A stretch of DNA of 64,000 nucleotides, from positions 17,391-81,390 of the forward strand of contig CABMIH010000041.1 in NCBI GenBank assembly GCA_902386205.1. The letters run 5' to 3'. Each line of letters starts with the position of its first letter. Position 1 is the first letter of the stretch. Made by a program: the position numbers and the translations under genes. Positions 9,318 to 18,092 of this stretch are shown piece by piece. The stretch is from an uncultured archaeon. Its GTDB lineage: Archaea > Halobacteriota > Methanosarcinia > Methanosarcinales > Methanoperedenaceae. Below the pieces are notes generated by a model. The model ran no database searches, was not told where the DNA came from, and was given only the letters and a program-made list of their open reading frames with translations.

Positions 9318-10640
9318 TCACAATGCTTTCAACAACTCAAGCACCGAATACCCCGCCCGCGTTATTCCCATGCTTCGCATATCGGTATCTGTTCCAACAA
9401 CATACAGGCCCTCAACCGGGGTTTTGATCGAAGGGAAATAATTAAGAGAAACAGATGCTTTCTCGGGAGCCATTACCTGCGTATGTATCATCTCAATATT
9501 CTTCTCTACTGCGGGGACCAGGGAGTATATCGTGTTGAGAAGTTTTTCCTTCGAATCACGGCATTTTTCAGGGTCTATTATCGTGCTTATTCCTACAAGA
9601 CCTTTATTTCGCGGCGCAAGCTCTGGCACAGGCATGAGCCAGTAGAACAGTTCTTTATCGGTATCACGGACATCGCAAAACACCTCCGAACCGTTATAAT
9701 TGAACTCAGGTATAGGTTCCTTAAGCCCGAGCCATATCGTCATTGCTGTTGCCTGGTCCAGTACTTTTACCCGCCTGCTCCATTCCACAGGCATCTCGAT
9801 AATGCCGGGCAGCTTCTTTACCTCGCCGGAATAGACAACTATGTCTGAAAGGTGATTGGCGTGCGAGGTTGAAACGCAAAAACCGCTTTTGTCCTTTTCA
9901 ATCTTTTGAACTTCTTCTCCTGTATGATACTCCACGTTTTTTGGAAACGATGTGATTACACCATCCGTTATCGACTGTATGCCGCCCAGAGGATAACCCT
10001 GCGAGCGGTATCCGGAATTGTTGAAAAGCTTCGCCATTTCAGCTATCCTTCCGATTATTCCTCTTTTACCGCCGGAACCGAATCCACATCCTTCCAGAAG
10101 CCGGGATATCGGCGTCTTTTCCATTGAAAGGCCGCTCAACAGATAAGAAAGGGCATCCACGAATTGCATTGCTTTCCTGCTGAGCCTGTGCTTTGATATG
10201 ACATCATATACAGCCTTTTCTTTTACCCCAAAAATGGCGCGCGATATCACAGTATTAAGAAGATCACCTGCAAGAACCAACCTGTCTTTTGCCGGAAGGG
10301 CATCCATTTTCAAGAAACCCGGGAGCGTTGATGGAAATTTTTCCAATCCGCCTTTTTTGCGAAGATAGTAGTCATTATGCCGCCTGAATACAGGAAATTT
10401 TCCCGGGTCGAAATAATGCTTCAATTGCGTAAGCGGCCCGTAAATGAGGTCTGTTATTGCATGAACGCCGGTATCAACACGCCAGCCAGGATAGTCTTGA
10501 GGTTCATATGTCCTGCAGTTTCCGCCAAGGGCATCTGTTTTTTCAAGAAGAAGAACGTTGTTTCCCTTCTTTCCGAGAGCCAGCGCAGACAAAAGTCCGG
10601 AAATCCCTCCACCCACAACAATCACATCATAATCATTCAT
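9318..10640 (-). CDS. Phytoene desaturase-like FAD oxidoreductase
   Basis: The 440-residue protein has an N-terminal FAD-binding fold: DVIVVGGGISGLLSALALG, then LLEKTDALGGNCRTYE, the dinucleotide and second FAD motifs of the CrtI/CrtISO/amine-oxidase superfamily. The C-terminal end GLYVVGTDTDMRSMGITRAGYS is the matching FAD loop. Family members desaturate, saturate or isomerise isoprenoid chains, which fits an archaeon rich in isoprenoid lipids and quinone-like carriers. The substrate cannot be told from sequence. It starts at ATG behind GGGAG. A small unrelated gene lies just upstream on the same strand. Confidence 0.8.
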   Translation of the reverse strand: MNDYDVIVVGGGISGLLSALALGKKGNNVLLLEKTDALGGNCRTYEPQDYPGWRVDTGVHAITDLIYGPLTQLKHYFDPGKFPVFRRHNDYYLRKKGGLEKFPSTLPGFLKMDALPAKDRLVLAGDLLNTVISRAIFGVKEKAVYDVISKHRLSRKAMQFVDALSYLLSGLSMEKTPISRLLEGCGFGSGGKRGIIGRIAEMAKLFNNSGYRSQGYPLGGIQSITDGVITSFPKNVEYHTGEEVQKIEKDKSGFCVSTSHANHLSDIVVYSGEVKKLPGIIEMPVEWSRRVKVLDQATAMTIWLGLKEPIPEFNYNGSEVFCDVRDTDKELFYWLMPVPELAPRNKGLVGISTIIDPEKCRDSKEKLLNTIYSLVPAVEKNIEMIHTQVMAPEKASVSLNYFPSIKTPVEGLYVVGTDTDMRSMGITRAGYSVLELLKAL

Positions 10641-10677
10641 AGGAACTCCCGATCAACACTTTATGACAATTCAGCTC

Positions 10678-11070
10678 CTAATATCTTCTCGGCCGGCATT
10701 TATCCAGCAGGATGACTTTGCGGGCAGTCTCTATATCATCAGTTTTAAGTCTCATTTTGAACCACCACTTGTTGCCGCCTTCTTCTACGCTGCCTACGGC
10801 AACCATCCAGAATTCCCCGTCGATTACTGCCAGACCGTAATCATCCCCGAACCATTCGGTTACCTGCCCTATGACTTTATCGGTTTCTTCCAGGGGCAGG
10901 TCATAAAATGATTTCTTATCTTCGAATTTATCCAGGAACTTATCTGTCCCCTCCTTCCAGGTCTCATCAAAAAAATCATCAAGCATGTTCAAATCCCTGA
11001 GACATTTCAATCCCATTTCTATTTTCTTAGCCTTGTCTTTTGTCTGTTCAATGGTTCTTTCTGAATTCAT
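10678..11070 (-). CDS. Hypothetical acidic protein
   Basis: The 130-residue soluble protein starts at MNSERTIEQTKDKAKK; an upstream in-frame ATG at 11112 would add a less plausible 14-residue leader. It is rich in Asp, Glu and Lys. The C-terminal half alternates strand-like segments (YGLAVIDGEFWMVAVGSVEEGGNKWWFKMRL). No family is recognised. It lies 37 bases before the phytoene-desaturase-like gene on the same strand and may be transcribed with it. Confidence 0.55.
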   Translation of the reverse strand: MNSERTIEQTKDKAKKIEMGLKCLRDLNMLDDFFDETWKEGTDKFLDKFEDKKSFYDLPLEETDKVIGQVTEWFGDDYGLAVIDGEFWMVAVGSVEEGGNKWWFKMRLKTDDIETARKVILLDKCRPRRY

Positions 11071-11158
11071 ACTCTTGCCACTCCAATTATATTCAATATT
11101 ATGTGATAACAAAGGGATAAATGTTATTAAAGTGTTCTATTCATTTTATTCATATTAT

Positions 11159-11172
11159 TAAATATATTTATA
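11159..11172 (+). promoter_or_regulatory. Putative TATA box for the peptidase gene
   Basis: AATATATTTATAAG lies about 52 bases before the ATG at 11224 in a sharply A+T-rich stretch, matching the archaeal TATA element. A transcript starting about 25 bases further on would have a short leader. No transcription data exist here. Confidence 0.4.
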
Positions 11173-11223
11173 AGTCTATCGAAAAGTATTAAGTCATTTC
11201 AATCAGATGTTATATTGGGAGTT

Positions 11224-12777
11224 ATGGTTGCCAAACCTGCCAAGAAACAAATCGAACTTGCAAAAAAATTAAGACAACATGGGGAAAAAATCAAAATCCT
11301 GTGGAGCAAAACAGGGACAGTTTCCCAGATAGACGGGCTCATCACGATTCGGTTGCTTGATGACATTGAGGAATCAGTGCGTAATTTCCTGAGGGAATAT
11401 AGCATGCTTTTCGGTATCAAGATCGATCTATCGGATTTGAAATTTATCGGCAGGGCAGATGGCATCAGGACCGTCCATATCAGGTATCAGCAGCATCACG
11501 ATGGTATTCCGGTCCTGAATGCTTTCACGTCGGTCCATTTAAATAAAGAACATAAGATCATAAAAATCAAATTGAATTATCATCCTGCAATAACCCTGGA
11601 TACAAAAAGAATTCTGGGCCAGGGAATATCAAAAGAACAGGCAATTGGATTCGTAAAGTCACATCTTGCAGCAGAAACAAAAGACATTCACCATTCCTCG
11701 GCAAATCTTATAATTTATCCAAAGGATGATGCATTTTATCTTGCATGGGAAGTGCGCATTTCATTAAAGTCCCCTGCGCAAAGCCATCATATTTATGTCA
11801 ATGTTGAGGATGGAAGTATCCTTAACAGGATAGACGTTTTAAAAAAAAAAGATGGAACAGGCAAAGTCTTTATTCCTAATCCAGTGGTGGCTCTTGGGGA
11901 TTTGAACCTTACCCCGGATTCGGATATTCCAGAAAAAGCTTATAAAGAGGTAATTCTAAAAGAACTTGACGGCTCAGGCTTTCTAAAAGGTCCTTACGTA
12001 GATACGGGTGATACTCCGAACAGGGCATATGAAACTGCTCTCGTATTCAATTACAAACGGGGGGACGGCAGATTCTGCGAAGTCATGGCATACTATCATA
12101 TAGATTCATGCCAGAGATTCATCCAGTCCATCGGATTCAATAACATCTGCAACAAGCAGATAAAAGTGAACGCATACGCTTCTGAGAGCTATATCTCATA
12201 CTTTGAACCGCATACCAAAACCCTTACTTTCGCAGCAGGCGGGATACCGGATGCTGAGGATGCAGATATCATTGTTCATGAATATGCCCATGCATTACAG
12301 GATGACCAGGTTCCGGGTTTTGGTATGACAGATGAAGGATGTGCAATGGGTCAGGGTTTTGGGGACTTCCTTGCAGCATGTTTTTTTGCCGAGGAAAACG
12401 GGGGATTTAATCGTGAAGCTGTTGGTGACTGGGACGGCATCGGCATGATACAGCACTGTGTCCGCAGGGTAGACAGTAAGAAACATTATCCAGAGGATTA
12501 CTTGGACCTGCTAAGATGCGACGCCGACAGTGAGATATGGTCGGCAACTCTCTGGGATATTTATCTTGCATTTGGAGGTGACTCCAAGAAAAAAGAAAAA
12601 AGAATGATAGCAAGAGAACGTTCAATAAAATTATTACTTGAAAGTTATTTTTTTCTCAATCCGCTCTCACAGTTCAAGGATGGAGCCGACGCCATTATTA
12701 CGGCAAATGCACATCTATTCGCGGGCAGGGATGAAAAGAAAATCCGAGCCACATTCATAAAAAGGGGGATTCTCTAA
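11224..12777 (+). CDS. Thermolysin-fold metallopeptidase (M4/M36-like, FTP propeptide)
   Basis: The protein has about 517 residues. The N-terminal 200 residues resemble the fungalysin/thermolysin propeptide and PepSY region (GIPVLNAFTSVHLNKEHKIIKIK, then YLAWEVRISLKSPAQSHHIYVNVEDG). The catalytic domain has the HEXXH zinc motif in DADIIVHEYAHALQ and a downstream glutamate in DEGCAMGQGFGDFLA, as in gluzincins. Unusually, I see no signal peptide or membrane anchor although relatives are secreted. The start is taken at ATG 11224; TTG at 11215 is an alternative. A decayed C-terminal copy lies at 29.1 kb. Confidence 0.82.
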   Translation: MVAKPAKKQIELAKKLRQHGEKIKILWSKTGTVSQIDGLITIRLLDDIEESVRNFLREYSMLFGIKIDLSDLKFIGRADGIRTVHIRYQQHHDGIPVLNAFTSVHLNKEHKIIKIKLNYHPAITLDTKRILGQGISKEQAIGFVKSHLAAETKDIHHSSANLIIYPKDDAFYLAWEVRISLKSPAQSHHIYVNVEDGSILNRIDVLKKKDGTGKVFIPNPVVALGDLNLTPDSDIPEKAYKEVILKELDGSGFLKGPYVDTGDTPNRAYETALVFNYKRGDGRFCEVMAYYHIDSCQRFIQSIGFNNICNKQIKVNAYASESYISYFEPHTKTLTFAAGGIPDAEDADIIVHEYAHALQDDQVPGFGMTDEGCAMGQGFGDFLAACFFAEENGGFNREAVGDWDGIGMIQHCVRRVDSKKHYPEDYLDLLRCDADSEIWSATLWDIYLAFGGDSKKKEKRMIARERSIKLLLESYFFLNPLSQFKDGADAIITANAHLFAGRDEKKIRATFIKRGIL

Positions 12778-12861
12778 AGCATGAAATATTTTTGCCATGC
12801 TTTGTTTCGACGAGAGAGTCATGAAGTTCAGTGATAGAACTTCTTAACTTCTTAAGCAAAT

Positions 12862-12871
12862 TCTTTATACT
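12862..12871 (+). promoter_or_regulatory. Putative TATA box for the Tes-like gene
   Basis: TCTTTATACT in an A+T-rich stretch lies about 33-42 bases before the ATG at 12904, and GGGAGAG at 12891 gives the ribosome site. Spacing suits an archaeal promoter with a very short leader. Confidence 0.4.
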
Positions 12872-12903
12872 TTAAATCCTTTCTATTCTTGGGAGAGTTA
12901 GTA

Positions 12904-14439
12904 ATGTTAAATAATGAGGTTAGTTCATCAGAGAAAGCCGGAGCCATCTATTTCAACAAAACGAAATCGTTGTGTCCTGAATGTCTTGACGTAATAGATG
13001 CATCCGTATATGAAAAAAAAGGGCAAATAATGATTGAAAAAACATGCAAGAAGCATGGAACTTTCAATGATATTTACTGGTCGAATGCAGAACAGTTCAA
13101 ACGGTTTAGCCGTTATATCCATGATGGAAACGGCATAACAAATCCAAATGCATCGAATGGGAATTGTCCGCATTCATGTGGCCTGTGCTCCTCGCATAAA
13201 ACAACCACAATTCTTGCAAACATTGACATAACCAACAGGTGTAACCAGAACTGCCCTGTATGTTTTTCGAATGCATCGTCTTCGGGCTATCTTTACGAAC
13301 CTTCGCTCAGACAGATCAGCGCAATGATGCAGATGCTCAGAAACCAAATGCCAATGCCATGTCCTGCCATTCAGTTCGCCGGAGGGGAACCGACAATGAG
13401 AGATGATCTTATCCAGATTATTGAAATGGCAAAAGGATTCGGATTCAAACAAATCATGATAGCCACCAATGGAGTAAAACTTGCAGGCAGCCTGAAATTT
13501 TGCCGGGATCTGCTGGAATCAGGTCTTAATACGGTTTATCTGCAATTCGACGGAGTGACAGAAGAACCTTATAGAATAAACAGGGGATACAATGCCCTGA
13601 AGACCGAGCTCGGGGCTATAGAAAACTGCAGGACAGCCGGTTTGAAGGGTGTAATCCTTGTACCTACACTGGTAAAAGGCGTGAACGACAGCCAGGTTGG
13701 AGACATAATAAATTTCGGTATCAATAACATGGACACGGTATTTGGCGTTAATTTCCAGCCTGTTTCCTTTTCAGGAAGGATAGATATGGAAAAAAGAATA
13801 GAAAAGAGAATTACTATTACCGATTTCATGGAACTTGTCGAAAGACAAACAGACGGAGCTATTTCGGCAGAAGATTTTTACCCTGTACCATCTATTGTGC
13901 CAATTTCCCATCTCCAGATAGCAGATTATGGTTTTTCTGAGGTAGAATTTACAGTCCATCCGCACTGCGGGGCGGGTACGTATGTTGTTTTTGAAAAGGG
14001 CAAGATGACACCCATAACCCGTTTTATAGACGTTGATGGGCTTCTTGAGGATGTCGATGAGCTGGCTTCGAAAAAGCATAAGTGGCTCGGCAGATACCTC
14101 GGTAGAATTATAAGAATGAGCAGCCTCTATTCCAAGCTGCCCAAGTATATCGACAACGAAAAAGCGCCAGAGTCTATTGATGTAAAAAAACTTCTGTCCA
14201 CCCTCCTTTTGACAGGCACAGGAAATGTGATAAATGGATCGGATCGCAATATATTATTCATAGGCGCGATGCATTTTATGGATCTATACAATATGGATCT
14301 TGAGAGAACCAAACGATGCGGGGTCCATTACGCCACTCCGGATGGGAGGATTATTCCGTTCTGCACATATAATACTATACACAGGGCAGAAATCGAGAGA
14401 AAATTTGCGGTTCCCATGATAAACATTAAAGCGAGATAA
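12904..14439 (+). CDS. tes: Radical SAM protein, COG1964 / tetraether lipid synthase (Tes) family
   Basis: The protein has about 511 residues. Its layout is that of the MJ0619-type family: an N-terminal cysteine-rich part (KSLCPECLDV, then TCKKHG and CPHSCGLCSSH), the radical SAM cluster motif NRCNQNCPVCFSNA (CX3CX2C), and QFAGGEPTMRDDL for SAM binding. A C-terminal segment with HCGAGTYVV and RCGVHYATPDGRIIPFC may hold extra clusters. Family members join the phytanyl chains of archaeal diether lipids to form tetraethers. Paralogues of unknown role exist, so Tes activity is likely but unproven. GGGAGAG before ATG fixes the start. Confidence 0.72.
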   Translation: MLNNEVSSSEKAGAIYFNKTKSLCPECLDVIDASVYEKKGQIMIEKTCKKHGTFNDIYWSNAEQFKRFSRYIHDGNGITNPNASNGNCPHSCGLCSSHKTTTILANIDITNRCNQNCPVCFSNASSSGYLYEPSLRQISAMMQMLRNQMPMPCPAIQFAGGEPTMRDDLIQIIEMAKGFGFKQIMIATNGVKLAGSLKFCRDLLESGLNTVYLQFDGVTEEPYRINRGYNALKTELGAIENCRTAGLKGVILVPTLVKGVNDSQVGDIINFGINNMDTVFGVNFQPVSFSGRIDMEKRIEKRITITDFMELVERQTDGAISAEDFYPVPSIVPISHLQIADYGFSEVEFTVHPHCGAGTYVVFEKGKMTPITRFIDVDGLLEDVDELASKKHKWLGRYLGRIIRMSSLYSKLPKYIDNEKAPESIDVKKLLSTLLLTGTGNVINGSDRNILFIGAMHFMDLYNMDLERTKRCGVHYATPDGRIIPFCTYNTIHRAEIERKFAVPMINIKAR

Positions 14440-14474
14440 ATTTTCATTATATCTATAGTAGAAAAATGCGACCT

Positions 14475-14488
14475 AAAATATTTATACC
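14475..14488 (+). promoter_or_regulatory. Putative TATA box for the GYD gene
   Basis: AAATATTTATACC lies about 45 bases before the ATG of the GYD-domain gene. The gene also has a clear GGAGGT ribosome site, so it probably has its own short-leader transcript. Confidence 0.4.
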
Positions 14489-14528
14489 ATCAAGACTTGA
14501 TTAATTATGGGAATTGGAGGTATAAATT

Positions 14529-14813
14529 ATGCCAAGATATATTATAATATCCAGATTGACAGATGAAGGTGCTAAAACGCTCAAGAAGAATCCCGGTAGA
14601 ATAAAAGAAGTTAATTCCGAACTTAAAGATATGGGTATAAATGTATTAGATCAATATGCTGTCCTGGGAAATTTTGACTTTTTGAATATCGTGGAAGCGG
14701 ATAATGAAACCACAATCACCAAGGCCTTGGTCGAACTTCTATCCCGGGGTAGCGTCAAAACAATGACATACAAAGCAATACCTGTGAGCGAGTTCGTGGA
14801 ATCACTAAAGTAA
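14529..14813 (+). CDS. GYD domain protein
   Basis: The 94-residue protein matches the GYD family over its whole length: RYIIISRLTDEGAKTLKKNPGR at the start, a central LGNFDFLNIVEADNE, and a final strand with VKTMTYKAIPVSEF. These small ferredoxin-like-fold proteins are common in archaea and proteobacteria and have no established function. GGAGGT stands seven bases before ATG. It lies between two radical SAM genes but has its own promoter-like sequence. Confidence 0.85.
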   Translation: MPRYIIISRLTDEGAKTLKKNPGRIKEVNSELKDMGINVLDQYAVLGNFDFLNIVEADNETTITKALVELLSRGSVKTMTYKAIPVSEFVESLK

Positions 14814-15086
14814 CAAGGTTAAATAAAAAAACATTAGAAACCGACATTGGCGGTATATCGGTTGAAATGAGGCGCCCAGCGATAAATAGTATATGCTTCT
14901 ACAGTTTTCCTTTGATTATGCTCATCTTTTATACTCAAGTGCGCCGATCAATATTGCAATTATACCTACAAGCATAAATCCAAAGCCTCGCATTGCGAAT
15001 ATCGCGTCAATGGTTGATGATATTCCCCAGAGAATCTGGATAATCTTTAAGTTAAGTTGCGCTGATATATTATTTTGGGAGTTAGT

Positions 15087-16517
15087 ATGAAAAAAGATAG
15101 TGTAGATGATGTGAGCGTTTTCCTCGCTGTTGAATGTTCTCTGGGGAACCTTTTTAGTAGATTTATTATTAACATACTGTCAAATAAAAAAAACGGGACA
15201 AGTCTTCTTGAAGAAGCATTGCTGAGTTACTGCGACATCAATAAACCATCTCTCATGAAGAAATTAATAACAGTACCTATATACGTCCTGCTCGGAATGG
15301 GGCGCACGGCATTTGGCGCAAGGAAAGAGGAGATGCATGAATTTTTCAGCTATCCTCCTGCAAGGAGAGGTCTTCTTAATGTAATGAGAAGTATTGGAAG
15401 ATACGGGATTAAGAGACCTTTCAGGCTCGCATCTCCTTTTCTTGTGGTATGGAACTACACCAGTGCCTGCAACCTGCGCTGTCGGCACTGTTACCAGAGC
15501 GCAGCAAAGCCGCTGCCCAATGAGCTCAGCCTTGAAGAAAAATTTGCTGTTATCGATCAGCTGGCGGAATATGACGTGGTTGCGCTTGCTTTTTCAGGAG
15601 GAGAACCCCTTATGGCTCCTGATTTTTTTGAAGCAGCCTCATATGCGTCCGGGAAAAACCTGTACGTAAGCCTTGCCACCAACGGAACGCTTCTCAATGA
15701 AGAAACTGTGGACAGGCTTGTAGAGAGTGGTGTCAAATACATTGAAATTAGCCTTGATGCCGCAACCCCGGAAATACATGATAATTTCAGGGGTGCTGCA
15801 GGCGCATGGAATAGAGCCCTTCAGGGCATAAAAAATGCCGCGTCGCGCGATGAGCTTTTCGTATGTGTCGCATCTACCATTACCAGGCATAATTTTGGGG
15901 AGGTTAACGCTCTTATCAAACTTGCCAGGGAACTTGGAACAGAAAGATTCCTTGCCTTCAACTTCATTCCGACAGGAAAAGCAGTTAACATTAAAGATAC
16001 AGACCTCACACCCGCAATGCGTGAGGAGCTTTTGGAAATCCTGTACGCTCAGCTTAAAAAAGGCGGTATGGAGGTGATGACCACAGCACCGCAGTTTGCA
16101 AGGATATGTATGAACAATTCAAAGAATACTATTTCAGTGGCACACTTTGGAACTGGCGAAGCCGGTGACAGAACACATATGCTGGCAGAGTTCATCGGCG
16201 GCTGCGGGGCGGGACGCTTATATTGTGCAATCCAGCCAGACGGGATTGTCACCCCATGTGTATACATCCCCATCGAGATCGGAAACCTGCGCAAAAATAA
16301 CCTCAGAGATATATGGGAAAACTCGGTTACTTTAAAAGCACTGCGCAGGAGAGACAATCTTCTTGACAACTGCGGCAAATGTGATTTCAGGAATGTATGC
16401 GGCGGCTGCAGGGCCCGTGCCTATGCCTACACAGGGAAACTTAACGGCTGCGATCCGGGATGTATCAGGAACATCGCAGTTTATGATAAAATAGCAGAAA
16501 AAATCTTTGACAGGTAA
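15087..16517 (+). CDS. Radical SAM/SPASM domain protein
   Basis: The protein has about 476 residues. After a 110-residue N-terminal extension, the radical SAM motif is CNLRCRHCYQ (CX3CX2C), with AFSGGEPLMAPDF for SAM. The C-terminal SPASM domain holds CGAGRLYCAIQPDG, then CGKCDFRNVCGGCRARAYA and two more cysteines, enough for two auxiliary Fe-S clusters. The group includes PqqE, NirJ and the haem enzymes AhbC/AhbD, as well as peptide-modifying enzymes. The unusual N-terminal extension and lack of haem genes nearby leave the substrate open. GGGAG before ATG supports the chosen start. The next gene follows within 40 bases. Confidence 0.78.
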   Translation: MKKDSVDDVSVFLAVECSLGNLFSRFIINILSNKKNGTSLLEEALLSYCDINKPSLMKKLITVPIYVLLGMGRTAFGARKEEMHEFFSYPPARRGLLNVMRSIGRYGIKRPFRLASPFLVVWNYTSACNLRCRHCYQSAAKPLPNELSLEEKFAVIDQLAEYDVVALAFSGGEPLMAPDFFEAASYASGKNLYVSLATNGTLLNEETVDRLVESGVKYIEISLDAATPEIHDNFRGAAGAWNRALQGIKNAASRDELFVCVASTITRHNFGEVNALIKLARELGTERFLAFNFIPTGKAVNIKDTDLTPAMREELLEILYAQLKKGGMEVMTTAPQFARICMNNSKNTISVAHFGTGEAGDRTHMLAEFIGGCGAGRLYCAIQPDGIVTPCVYIPIEIGNLRKNNLRDIWENSVTLKALRRRDNLLDNCGKCDFRNVCGGCRARAYAYTGKLNGCDPGCIRNIAVYDKIAEKIFDR

Positions 16518-16553
16518 TTTTATTTTGCGCTGGTGTTGAGTCAGGAGGATCTT

Positions 16554-17591
16554 GTGGAGAGGTTCAAACAGAGAGATATCTGGATCGTAATTTTAATCGG
16601 AATTGCTATTTATGCTCTTTTCATACGAATGATTGGGATTGATCGGTTTCTAATATTGATGAGCTATGTTAATAAATTCCTTGTTCTCCTTGTGGTCTTA
16701 TTTAATTTGCTGAATCTCACAGCTTTCACTTTAACATGGCGATTTCTTATTTCAGCACCTGTCAGTTCTTACAAACTGTTCAAATTCTATATGATTGGCA
16801 CATTCATCAATAATATTACACCCACATTAGGGGTGGGCGGTGAACCTGTAAAAGCAATTTTGTTAGGCAAGGAGACGGGTACCAGCCAGGCAGGATGCTT
16901 TGCAACCGTAGTATCACAGAGAATGTTAAATATGTTCCCGTTCATGACTATAGGGGGACTTGGCATCACCCTTCTGTTTTATAAACCCGGAATTGTACTT
17001 AAAACCTGGGAAATACTGGCTTTGTTGTTCTCTATTGGATTTGCATTCGGTATTTTCGGTCTGATCGTTTATTTCTATATCAGGAAAGACAAACTCTCTT
17101 TATTTGTACACTCTTCAATTAGATTCTTTGCTCCTTTTATAGGACTCGTGAAGAAAGGCTTCAATCAGGAAGAATACGCAGAAGCCATGGAAAGATCAAT
17201 CAATTCATTTCATGGCGGACTTGCTCATATACATCATAACAGATACGGTCTTGCGAAGGCAACTCTGTTTGCTTTTCTCGGCTGGATTTTTGATATTATG
17301 TCAATATATTCCGTGTTCCTCTCACTGGGGTCAACAGAATACATCCATATCAGTGTACTTATTATAACTTACACGGTCTCAATGATTAGCAGTTGGTTGC
17401 CTTTCTTTCTTCCCGCGGGTCTTGGTATCGTGGACAGTATTATGGCGTTATTATTTGTTTATGGCGGTGTACCAGTCGAAACTGCAATAATTGCAACTCT
17501 GCTTTATCGTCTTTTATCTTACTGGTCGAATACCGTACTGGGCGGATATTTCTTGTTGACTTACTTAAGAAGCAATCCTGCAGGGATTTGA
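16554..17591 (+). CDS. Flippase-like membrane protein (LPG synthase TM / UPF0104)
   Basis: The protein has about 345 residues and eight or so membrane segments. NNITPTLGVGGEPVKAILLGKETG and FFLPAGLGIVDSIMALLFVYGGV are hallmarks of the MprF N-terminal flippase/UPF0104 family. Archaeal members include AglD-linked proteins and presumed lipid or dolichol-sugar transporters. The GTG at 16554 is chosen because AGGAGG lies five bases upstream; GTG at 16533 would precede that site. It follows the SPASM gene by 36 bases, so the two probably form an operon, hinting at a lipid-linked or exported substrate. Confidence 0.75.
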   Translation: MERFKQRDIWIVILIGIAIYALFIRMIGIDRFLILMSYVNKFLVLLVVLFNLLNLTAFTLTWRFLISAPVSSYKLFKFYMIGTFINNITPTLGVGGEPVKAILLGKETGTSQAGCFATVVSQRMLNMFPFMTIGGLGITLLFYKPGIVLKTWEILALLFSIGFAFGIFGLIVYFYIRKDKLSLFVHSSIRFFAPFIGLVKKGFNQEEYAEAMERSINSFHGGLAHIHHNRYGLAKATLFAFLGWIFDIMSIYSVFLSLGSTEYIHISVLIITYTVSMISSWLPFFLPAGLGIVDSIMALLFVYGGVPVETAIIATLLYRLLSYWSNTVLGGYFLLTYLRSNPAGI

Positions 17592-17797
17592 ATGAGGCAA
17601 ACAGTTTACCTCTCTCCTCCCGAGCTTTTCCCGTTGATTTTCGGCGCTATCATAGTTGATATACATTTCAACAGATTGATTGAAATATATGGATTTCGGG
17701 CAACATTATGAGACTCAATATCATCACAGAAAGATATTTATTCTATCCCATCAGCTAATAAAATAGCAAAAAATCTTTGCGGAGAGGGAGGTTTTAC

Positions 17798-17947
17798 ATG
17801 ATTGATATAAATAAGGATGAAAAAAAAGAGTTTACAGAAATTCGATGCCCGATTTGCGGAGGAAGGATGATAGGCCACAAAGGGGTTTACCGATGTCCCG
17901 ATTGTGAAGGTAGTGAAGATATTGCCAGACGACGGGACCATATTTAA
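17798..17947 (+). CDS. Small zinc-ribbon protein (49 aa)
   Basis: A 49-codon gene begins at ATG after GGGAGG. The product has two CPxC knuckles, RCPICGGRM and YRCPDCEGS, that could bind one zinc, preceded by a lysine/glutamate-rich helix and followed by ARRRDH. It may bind nucleic acid or a protein partner; nothing more can be said. Good ribosome site, start and paired knuckles make it a convincing gene despite its size. Confidence 0.65.
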   Translation: MIDINKDEKKEFTEIRCPICGGRMIGHKGVYRCPDCEGSEDIARRRDHI

Positions 17948-18092
17948 GAATAAAAGAATATAGAAAATGAAAAATCAAATTATTTCATCCCAAACTGTTG
18001 ATTGGCAGAATCCTTGAGGCAGTACCGATCCCATCTTAGAGCCATCATTCTCTGTATTTCTTCTGGCATATTTAACCCCTTTTATTAGCATG

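Noticed and set aside
14922..15058. Minus-strand membrane-like frame (ILWGISSTIDAIFAMRGFGF, ending IGALEYKR)
   Set aside because: A plausible helix pair, but a stop lies upstream, no start is visible and it overlaps the leader of the SPASM gene; perhaps a relic.
17592..17711. 39-codon frame directly after the flippase stop
   Set aside because: ATG abuts the TGA, but there is no ribosome site and no recognisable pattern.
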